Below are positions 15,401 to 20,789 of a stretch of 23,685 bases of DNA, piece by piece. The DNA comes from a virus. Position 1 is the stretch's first letter, and each line of letters starts with the position of its first letter. The stretch spans positions 1 through 23,685 of the IMG/VR virus record IMGVR_UViG_3300042400_000115; one strand, 5' to 3'. The notes under the pieces are model-generated. The model was not told where the DNA came from, searched no databases, and was given only the letters and a program-made list of their open reading frames with translations. The position numbers were made by a program, and so were the translations under genes.

Positions 15401-15650
15401 CGACGTGATCCTTATTCCACAAGCAAGCGTAGTTCTGGCGCAGCCGCGCCATGTCGGATTGAAAGACCTTTTGTAGCTCGGACAGCCGGCCGCCTGGCGC
15501 CTTGAGTTCGACAAACCATGTGCTGCCGTCGGGCAGGCAGACGACGCGGTCGGCCACGCCTCGGTGCGCGGGGCTGGTGAACTTGTAGGCCATACCGCCG
15601 AGGGCCTTAACCTGAGCAACGAAGTACCGCTCGATGGCCGCTTCTCTCAT
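15363..15650 (-). CDS. VRR-NUC domain nuclease
   Basis: This is a 95-residue single-domain protein of the VRR-NUC family (PF08774), a minimal PD-(D/E)XK nuclease. Predicted catalytic residues are Glu7 in the first helix, Asp34 in HRGVADRVV, and Glu48-x-Lys50 in WFVELKAPGG, followed by a conserved Gln region (LSELQKVFQ). Stand-alone VRR-NUC proteins cut branched or junction DNA. GGGAG precedes the ATG, which overlaps the previous TGA (ATGA). The downstream helicase overlaps it by 38 bases. Confidence 0.9.
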   Translation of the reverse strand: MREAAIERYFVAQVKALGGMAYKFTSPAHRGVADRVVCLPDGSTWFVELKAPGGRLSELQKVFQSDMARLRQNYACLWNKDHVDGFIASVSRTGR

Positions 15651-15817
15651 TTCGGCTCCCAGTCGTCGAACAGCCTCGCCGCCCGCGCCCGGATCAGGTC
15701 AGCCGCTTGGTACGGCTCGGCTGTCTCTGCGATCTGGGCACAGTCTTTGTACGCCGCCTTGACGGCGGCCTCAAGTTCTGAGCGGTAGCACAGGGTGTCG
15801 TCGTCATCTTTCGTCAT
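15647..15817 (-). CDS. Small acidic phage protein (56 aa)
   Basis: A strong SD (AAGGAGAACAC before ATG) and ATGA overlaps at both ends mark this as a real gene. The product is acidic and helical: MTKDDDDTLCYRSELEAAVK, then YQAADLIRARAARLFDDWEP. No family was recognised. It sits between the multi-module Cys-rich protein and the nuclease. Confidence 0.68.
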   Translation of the reverse strand: MTKDDDDTLCYRSELEAAVKAAYKDCAQIAETAEPYQAADLIRARAARLFDDWEPK

Positions 15818-16662
15818 GTGTTCTCCTTGATGCCGTGGGCGGCTTCAATGGCTCGTGCCACTTCTGTAAAAGACAGCATCGCCGCACCAAGCGGAACACA
15901 AGCCCTTTCAATCTCCTCCTCCGTCAGCGGCTTGCGCTGTGGCGGGGCGTTAATTGGTGTGGTCTTGACTGCATTGGCACAAAAAGTGTATCCACGCTTG
16001 ACGCACAACTCACACAGCGTTTTACACGCCACCCACTCCCGGCGCGGCTGTTTGCACTCAGGATGCACTTCATCGCACCCTTCCCAATGCGTCCGTACCG
16101 GCTGCGCCAGCCCTTTTAAGCATGGATTTTCTGTGGCGCACTTGCAGTCGGGGTACTGGCATTGCTCTGGCTGCGCTGCCTGCTTTGCCTTGTCCAGCCA
16201 TTCGCGTTTCACTGCAATTGGAGCTGCATCCCAAGTCAGCGGCGTTGCGCCACGGTACGTCGGATGTTTTGCGTACAGAGCCTGCGCAGCGCGGCTCAGT
16301 TTTACAGCCTCGCTCGGCTCCTGCTCTGCCAGCGCGTTTTCGTACCCACGTTGCGCTTCTGCCATGTCGGAATCAGATTGCACCGCCCCCCAAATGGCAG
16401 AGATGCCGTGGCCTTGTCTGGCGAGCCTTGCGCCTATTTCATATGGGCGCTCGGGGATGTCCGGCTCCTGCTCTGGCTGCGCCAGCCTCTCGCGCAATAG
16501 TTCCGCCGCATCAGTTGCCACTTGATGAGGGTACACAGTCACTATCGAACCACCATCTCGGGGCTTGCGAACCTGTATTTTTGTCAACGGGTGTTCACAC
16601 CTAGCAAGCAGCTCTAGCGCCTCCAGCGCCTGCTGCATCAGTTCTCTGTCAGTAGGGGGCAT
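15814..16662 (-). CDS. Multi-module protein with repeated Ala-Gln-Pro-Glu-Gln linkers and Cys-rich domain
   Basis: This is a 282-residue protein. The ATG at 16662 is chosen for the GAGAGGAGG SD; an ATG at 16698 would add 12 residues without a better site. It reads as short segments joined by nearly the same linker: LAQPEQEP (residues 60-67), LAEQEP (111-116), AAQPEQ (162-167) and LAQP (185-188). Segment 1 begins DRELMQQALEALELL. Segment 2 has RPYEIGARLARQGHGI. Segment 3 includes ALYAKHPTYRGATPLTWDAA. Residues 168-228 carry ten Cys (CQYPDCKC, WEGCDEVHPEC, CKTLCELC), probably zinc-binding. The C-terminus is KPLTEEEIERAC with ARAIEAAHGIKE. I recall similar proteins in Burkholderiales phages but know no function. 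It may be a modular adaptor or anti-host early protein (inference). Confidence 0.72.
   Translation of the reverse strand: MPPTDRELMQQALEALELLARCEHPLTKIQVRKPRDGGSIVTVYPHQVATDAAELLRERLAQPEQEPDIPERPYEIGARLARQGHGISAIWGAVQSDSDMAEAQRGYENALAEQEPSEAVKLSRAAQALYAKHPTYRGATPLTWDAAPIAVKREWLDKAKQAAQPEQCQYPDCKCATENPCLKGLAQPVRTHWEGCDEVHPECKQPRREWVACKTLCELCVKRGYTFCANAVKTTPINAPPQRKPLTEEEIERACVPLGAAMLSFTEVARAIEAAHGIKENT
16099..16485 (-). repeat. Four dispersed linker repeats in the multi-module gene
   Basis: On the - strand, copies at 16485-16462 (full), 16332-16315 (lacking the CAGCC part), 16179-16162 and 16110-16099 (short) share the core CTGGCGCAGCCAGAGCAGGA or parts of it. They encode the recurring Leu-Ala-Gln-Pro-Glu-Gln-Glu-Pro linker and separate otherwise unrelated segments. 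Confidence 0.75.
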
Positions 16663-16756
16663 CTTCAGCCTCCTCTCGTTGCTTGCGCTGGTACTCACGC
16701 TCCTGCGCGGGCGTCCACGGCACGGGGCCGCCAGGCGGCGGGAACGGCCAAGTCAT
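16649..16756 (-). CDS. Very small Pro-rich phage protein (35 aa)
   Basis: The ATG at 16756 overlaps the preceding TGA (ATGA), and the ORF ends 14 bases inside the next gene. The product MTWPFPPPGGPVPWTPAQER and a charged tail of 15 residues is plausible as a coupled micro-gene. Its 3' end also contains the SD of the next gene. No family was recognised. It could be only a translational-coupling leader for the 282-residue protein. Confidence 0.5.
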   Translation of the reverse strand: MTWPFPPPGGPVPWTPAQEREYQRKQREEAEDAPY

Positions 16757-16926
16757 GCCGTCACCTGCTGCAGTGCAGCAATCAGTTCTTGCGCTTGCTC
16801 GCGGGACAACAGAACAGAAATGTTGGCGCGGCGAAGATACATTGACAAAAAGACCGACTTGTCGTCCTTGTCATACGGCTGCACAAAGACCGAATCGTCG
16901 CTGTTGGCTCTGATGTGAAATTCCAT
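16753..16926 (-). CDS. Small phage protein, first gene of leftward operon (57 aa)
   Basis: The ATG at 16926 is chosen because GGAG lies 8 bases upstream and a 20-residue extension to 16986 would run through the promoter. The product MEFHIRANSDDSVFVQPYDK, with FLSMYLRRANISVLLSREQA and a helix LIAALQQV, is a beta-then-alpha mini-protein. I associate this pattern with small early genes of proteobacterial phages, but no function is known. It is the first gene after the leftward promoter and overlaps the next by ATGA. Confidence 0.7.
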   Translation of the reverse strand: MEFHIRANSDDSVFVQPYDKDDKSVFLSMYLRRANISVLLSREQAQELIAALQQVTA

Positions 16927-16957
16927 TACGGTACTCCAGTTGATTGAGGGAGCCGCG

Positions 16958-16986
16958 ATCATAAGGGGTAAAAAACTTTTGTGCAA
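16958..16986 (-). promoter_or_regulatory. Leftward sigma70-type promoter of the early operon
   Basis: Reading the - strand, TTGCAC (16986-16981) is followed after 17 bases by TATGAT (16963-16958). A start near 16951 would give a leader of about 25 bases with the SD GGAG before the ATG at 16926. The -35 overlaps that of the rightward promoter. Confidence 0.65.
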
Positions 16987-17008
16987 CTACTTTTTTCTGT
17001 GCTATGAT
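16979..17008 (+). promoter_or_regulatory. Rightward sigma70-type promoter of the replication genes
   Basis: TTGTGC (16979-16984) is followed after 18 bases by TATGAT (17003-17008). The predicted start, around 17014-17016, falls at the ATG of the DUF2800 gene, implying a leaderless or nearly leaderless message. It shares its -35 bases with the leftward promoter. Confidence 0.6.
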
Positions 17009-17014
17009 GAGCAC
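16999..17014. promoter_or_regulatory. Palindrome over the rightward -10 (candidate operator)
   Basis: GTGCT-ATGATG-AGCAC is a perfect 5-base inverted repeat with a 6-base centre. It covers the TATGAT box and ends 1 base before the chosen start codon, so a bound repressor would block rightward transcription. No regulator gene is in the window. The palindrome is short and could be chance. Confidence 0.4.
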
Positions 17015-17015
17015 C

Positions 17016-18131
17016 ATGAAACACTCATCCATCGTCGGCGGCTCTACCGCCAAGCGCGTCATCATGTGCCCCGGCTCTGTCAAGCTGGTGCAGAAGATGC
17101 CCCCGCAGCCCTCCAGCGTCCACGCTGACCGTGGCACGATGCTGCACGACGTGATCAGCCGCATCCTGCTCGACCAGGGCGTCGTGATCGGGCAGTACAA
17201 ACACAAAGACCATGTACTAACTCAGGAGCTTTACGATGAGAAGATTGCACCTGCCTTGGACGCGCTCGACGAGATCGATCCCCACGGTCGGTTGGTTTAC
17301 GAGGTTGAAACACGCGTTGGTTTCGGAGATATTCTTCCTGGCGTGTTTGGTAGTACTGACTTGGTTGGCCGCATTGATGATCGCGCTATTGTTCTAGATT
17401 GGAAGTTTGGCGACGGCGTGGTGGTCGAGGCCAAGGAAAACGCGCAGTTGATGTTCTACGCCGCCGCGGCCATGCGGACCGATGAACTCAAATGGGCCTT
17501 CGAGGGCGCCACCGAGATTGAGTGCATCATCGTGCAGCCGCCGGCGATCAGGCGCTGGGTGACGACCAAGGAGCGCATCGCCCAGTTCGAGGTCGAGTTG
17601 GTGCGGGCGGTCAAGACCGCGCTGCTGGAGGACGCGCCATTACAGTCGGGCGACCACTGCCGCTGGTGCGCGGCCAAGCCGGTGTGCCCGCAGATGACCG
17701 GCGCTGTGGACCGGGCGCTCAAGCAGCAACTGATCAATCTGGACGTTGACACGCTCGGCCAGTATCTGCACAATGCCGACCTCTTGGAAGAATGGATTAA
17801 GGACTTGCGCGCGCTGGCCTTTGGCATGCTTGAGAAAAACATCAAGGTGCCGGGGTATAAACTTGTAAACAAGCAAGCGCGACGCAAGTGGGCCGATGAG
17901 AGCAAAGCCAAGCAGGCGCTGCTCTCACTCGGTCTGAAAGAATCTGTCGTCGTCGAGACTACGATCATGTCACCGGCGCAGGCCGAGAAGGCGCTCAAAA
18001 AGCGCTTTAGCGAACTGCCCGAGGACTTGATCAAGTCCGAGTCGTCAGGTACGACGCTCGCCCCGGAGGATGACCCCCGGCCAGCGGTGCAGTCGTTCAT
18101 CGGGCTGTCAAAAGCCCTTTCTAAACTGTAA
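17016..18131 (+). CDS. DUF2800 PD-(D/E)XK nuclease (Cas4/AddB-like, Fe-S cysteines)
   Basis: This 371-residue protein matches the phage DUF2800 family (PF10926). The ATG at 17016 is preferred; ATGs at 17004 and 17007 lie inside the predicted -10 box. Nuclease motifs: ADRGTMLHDVI, GSTDLVGRIDD (Asp115), IVLDWKFGDG (Asp128, Lys130) and NAQLMFYA (Gln144). Cys18 (CPGSV) and Cys215, Cys218 and Cys224 (HCRWCAAKPVC) have the one-plus-three spacing that holds a 4Fe-4S cluster in Cas4 and AddB. Family members are usually encoded beside a phage ssDNA-binding protein and DNA polymerase, as here. The likely role is exonuclease processing of ends during replication or recombination. It is the first gene of the rightward early unit. 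Confidence 0.85.
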   Translation: MKHSSIVGGSTAKRVIMCPGSVKLVQKMPPQPSSVHADRGTMLHDVISRILLDQGVVIGQYKHKDHVLTQELYDEKIAPALDALDEIDPHGRLVYEVETRVGFGDILPGVFGSTDLVGRIDDRAIVLDWKFGDGVVVEAKENAQLMFYAAAAMRTDELKWAFEGATEIECIIVQPPAIRRWVTTKERIAQFEVELVRAVKTALLEDAPLQSGDHCRWCAAKPVCPQMTGAVDRALKQQLINLDVDTLGQYLHNADLLEEWIKDLRALAFGMLEKNIKVPGYKLVNKQARRKWADESKAKQALLSLGLKESVVVETTIMSPAQAEKALKKRFSELPEDLIKSESSGTTLAPEDDPRPAVQSFIGLSKALSKL

Positions 18132-18141
18132 TGGAGTTCAC

Positions 18142-18762
18142 ATGTCTAATCTCGTAAAGTTCTCTGGCGCTAACCTGCCTTCTGTCACTTCCCTCTCGAC
18201 CGCGCTGCGTAGCATCGCCACCGACGTAGGTGCCTCGACCACGGCCATCATCAAGATGGACCGCACGGGGCACTGGGTCTTCGGCGCTGACCAGACCGAG
18301 GCCGAGGCCGACTCAACTTGGGCTGTCAATCCCTTCTCTTTCGTCCACGGCTTCATCGCCTGGGGCGACGGCGAGGTGCTTGGCGAGAAGCTGGTGCCTG
18401 TCACCGAGCCGCTGCCCGAGTTGGAGGCCGCGCCTCACGGTGCGAAAAAGGGCTGGGAGCCGCAGACGGGCTTGTCCCTGAAGTGCATCAGCGGCGAAGA
18501 CGCCGGCATGGAAGCGCGGTTCACCACCACCAGCGTCGGCGGCCGCAAGGCCGTGCAGGCTCTGGCTGTGGAGATCGCCGCGCAGGTCGAGAAGGATCAG
18601 TCCAAGCCGGTGCCCGTCGTCAAGCTGGGCAAAGACCACTACACGCACAAGAGCTACGGCCGTATCTATACGCCGGTGTTCGAGGTCGTGGAGTGGGTCA
18701 GCATGAACGGTGAGGCTGACGAGGCTGCGCCTGCGGCTGGCCGTCGTCGTCGTGCGGCCTAA
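18142..18762 (+). CDS. Putative ssDNA-binding protein of the DUF2800-polymerase cassette
   Basis: This is a 206-residue protein. The ATG at 18142 has GGAG 6 bases upstream; longer in-frame extensions overlap the nuclease gene and look non-coding. The sequence (SNLVKFSGANLPSVTSLSTA, then KMDRTGHWVFGADQTE, WAVNPFSFVHGFIAWGDGEV, and KDHYTHKSYGRIYTPVFEVV) is a mixed beta pattern with conserved aromatics. The tail is acidic (GEADEAAP) and then ends in Arg repeats. Its position between a DUF2800 nuclease and a DNA polymerase is the one usually held by the phage ssDNA-binding protein (DUF2815). I do not see clear DUF2815 motifs, so that role is inference from position. Confidence 0.7.
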   Translation: MSNLVKFSGANLPSVTSLSTALRSIATDVGASTTAIIKMDRTGHWVFGADQTEAEADSTWAVNPFSFVHGFIAWGDGEVLGEKLVPVTEPLPELEAAPHGAKKGWEPQTGLSLKCISGEDAGMEARFTTTSVGGRKAVQALAVEIAAQVEKDQSKPVPVVKLGKDHYTHKSYGRIYTPVFEVVEWVSMNGEADEAAPAAGRRRRAA

Positions 18763-18771
18763 TTGAGAACA

Positions 18772-18804
18772 GGGGCTGGCCTTCGGGCTGGCCCCACCTC
18801 TTTT
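18772..18804 (+). terminator. UUCG-capped hairpin with T-tract before the polymerase gene
   Basis: GGGGCTGGCC (18772-18781) and GGCTGGCCCC (18786-18795) can pair over 10 positions, two of them adjacent G-U wobbles, closed by the very stable C(TTCG)G loop. ACCTC and TTTT (18801-18804) follow, running straight into the ATG at 18805. The shape is that of an intrinsic terminator or attenuator. It could equally tune translation of the polymerase. Confidence 0.6.
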
Positions 18805-20730
18805 ATGATCCTGTACTGCGATTTCGAGACGCGCAGCCGGGTAGACCTCGGCGCCAAAGGCGTCTACAACTACGCGCAGGACATGAGCACCGAGGTGCTG
18901 TGCATGTCCTACGCCTTCGGCTATGATGAGGTGCAGACGTGGGTGCCGGGGCAACCAATCCCCGAGCGCATCTACGCCCACAAAGGCCCGATCTACGCTC
19001 ACAATGCGGCCTTCGAGCGGCTGATATTCTGGTACGTCCTGCAAATACCGTTCAAGCTGGAGCAGTTCGTCTGCACCGCCACGCAGGCCCGTGCCAACTG
19101 CGCGCCTGGCAGCCTTGAGGACGTGGGGCGCTTCGCCAGCGTCAGCATGAAGAAGGACCACCGAGGCGCGCAACTGATCCGCTTGCTGTCGATCCCACAG
19201 GCTGACGGCAAGTTCCGCGAGGACGCCGACCTGATGGCCGAGATGATTCGCTACTGCGAGCAGGACGTCAGGGCCATGCGCGAGATCAGCAAGGCCATGC
19301 GCCCGCTGTCTGAGGACGAGCTTGCCGACTACCACGTCAACGAGCGCATCAACGATCGTGGCGTGCTGGTGGACGTGCCGCTCGCCAAGGCCGCCATGCG
19401 CTACGCCCACGACGAGCTGATCGAGATCGAGGAGCGCGTGGCCGAACTGACCGAGGGCGAGATCGCCTCGGTGCGCTCGCCTAAGATGCGCGAGTGGGTG
19501 CTGGAGCGCGTCGGCGAGCAGGCCAAAAAGCTGATGATGGTCAACGGCAAATATTCGATTGACAAGACTGTGCGGGCCAACCTGCTCGCGATGGAGAACC
19601 CCGATGAGATACCGCCCGCTGTTGCCGAGGTTATACAGTGCGCCGACGACCTATGGGCGTCATCGGTTGCGAAGTTCAGCCGCATGGCAGACCTGGCAGA
19701 CGACGAGGATTGTCGAGTCCGCGGCGCTTTTGTCTTCGCTGGGGGTGCCGCCACAGGTCGTGCGTCGAGCTATGGCCTCCAAGTGCATAACTTCACTCGC
19801 AAGTGCGCTAAGGAACCTGATGCAGTACGAACCGCTATGGTCCGAGGTCACGCTATCGTCCCAGCTTACGGACGCCGAGTTACAGATGTTCTACGGGGAA
19901 TGCTCCGGCCCGCACTGATACCGGCCAAGGGCAAGCACCTCGTCGTCGCCGACTGGTCGGCCATCGAGGGCCGCGTCAACCCGTGGCTGGCCGCCAGCGA
20001 CCAAGGCGAGGCCAAGCTGGACGTGTTCCGCAAGCGCTTAGACCCCTACAAGGTGAACGCCGCTGCGACCTACAGCGTGGCCTACGAGGAGGTCACAGGC
20101 GAGCAGCGCCAGGTCGGCAAGGTGCAGGAGTTGGCGCTGGGCTTCGCCGGCGGCGTGGGGGCGTTCGCTGCGATGGGCCGCGCCTACGGCGTGCACTTCG
20201 AGGAAGCGCAGGCTAGGCGCATCGTCGAGGCGTGGCGCAGGGCTAACCCGTGGTCGGTGCGCTTCTGGCAGCAGCTAGAGGAGGCGTACACCCGCGCCAT
20301 GCGTAACGTCGGGCACGAGTTCTACGCCGGGCGCGTGGCGTACATGTTCGACGGTCAGCACCTGTGGTACGTCCTACCGTCGCGGCGCGTGCTATGCTAT
20401 CCCTACGCTCGGCTGGAAAGCGATGGGGTGACTTACGCCAAAGCATCGTGGAAACCCGCCGCCGACGCGACAGAATGGCCCCGCGCCCGCCTCTGGAAGG
20501 GCTTGGCCTGTGAGAACATCACCCAAGCCACGGCCAACGACATCCTTCGCCACGCGCTGCGCCAGATCGACGACGTGGTGCTGCATGTGCATGATGAGAT
20601 CGTCGTCGAGACAGACAATCCCGAGGCCGTCAAGCTGGAAATGGAGCGTATCATGTGCTCCCCACCAGCATGGGCCGAGGGCATCCCCTTGGCCGTTGAA
20701 GCCGAAATCATGACCCGCTACGGGAAGTAG
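18805..20730 (+). CDS. Family A DNA polymerase with 3'-5' exonuclease
   Basis: This is a 641-residue protein. A DnaQ-type exonuclease occupies about residues 1-180: Exo I YCDFETRS (Asp6, Glu8), Exo II AHNAAFERLIFW and Exo III RYCEQDV. The polymerase follows. Motif A is VVADWSAIEGRV (Asp383), motif B is RQVGKVQELALGFAGG (Lys439), and motif C is HVHDEIVVE (His596, Asp597, Glu598). It replicates the phage genome with proofreading. There is no 5' nuclease domain. The ATG at 18805 has no SD and is preceded directly by a hairpin; the in-frame TTG at 18763 would put the hairpin inside the gene and adds 14 residues of unlikely sequence. It is transcribed with the nuclease and the putative SSB. Confidence 0.93.
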   Translation: MILYCDFETRSRVDLGAKGVYNYAQDMSTEVLCMSYAFGYDEVQTWVPGQPIPERIYAHKGPIYAHNAAFERLIFWYVLQIPFKLEQFVCTATQARANCAPGSLEDVGRFASVSMKKDHRGAQLIRLLSIPQADGKFREDADLMAEMIRYCEQDVRAMREISKAMRPLSEDELADYHVNERINDRGVLVDVPLAKAAMRYAHDELIEIEERVAELTEGEIASVRSPKMREWVLERVGEQAKKLMMVNGKYSIDKTVRANLLAMENPDEIPPAVAEVIQCADDLWASSVAKFSRMADLADDEDCRVRGAFVFAGGAATGRASSYGLQVHNFTRKCAKEPDAVRTAMVRGHAIVPAYGRRVTDVLRGMLRPALIPAKGKHLVVADWSAIEGRVNPWLAASDQGEAKLDVFRKRLDPYKVNAAATYSVAYEEVTGEQRQVGKVQELALGFAGGVGAFAAMGRAYGVHFEEAQARRIVEAWRRANPWSVRFWQQLEEAYTRAMRNVGHEFYAGRVAYMFDGQHLWYVLPSRRVLCYPYARLESDGVTYAKASWKPAADATEWPRARLWKGLACENITQATANDILRHALRQIDDVVLHVHDEIVVETDNPEAVKLEMERIMCSPPAWAEGIPLAVEAEIMTRYGK

Positions 20731-20737
20731 AAACAAC

Positions 20738-20771
20738 AACGCCCGACAGGTAGTGGCCTGCCGGGCGTTTT
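20738..20771 (+). terminator. Intrinsic terminator after the DNA polymerase
   Basis: AACGCCCG-A-CAGG (20738-20750) pairs with CCTG-C-CGGGCGTT (20757-20769) around a TAGTGG loop, with one A-C mismatch, followed by TTC. The T-tract is short but the stem is strong. It lies in the 59-base gap before the primase-helicase gene, so primase expression may be partly uncoupled or rely on read-through. Confidence 0.75.
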
Positions 20772-20789
20772 CACCAAAGGAGCAACACG

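Noticed and set aside
15401-15619. A 73-residue N-terminal extension of the helicase
   Set aside because: It is a shadow of the VRR-NUC gene; the ATG at 15400 has an SD and starts at the conserved RPYQEQA motif.
16927-16986. A 20-residue N-terminal extension of the first leftward gene
   Set aside because: It would run through the -10 and -35 of the leftward promoter and lacks an SD; the ATG at 16926 has one.
18804-18809. TATGAT at the start of the DNA polymerase as a -10 box
   Set aside because: No -35 lies at a usable distance (the 17-base position reads CTTCGG) and a transcript from it would begin inside the gene.
18313-19410. A 365-codon antisense ORF across the putative SSB and polymerase genes
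   Set aside because: It overlaps two supported genes on the other strand; its composition (His, Arg, Val, Leu repeats) is that of a frame shadow.
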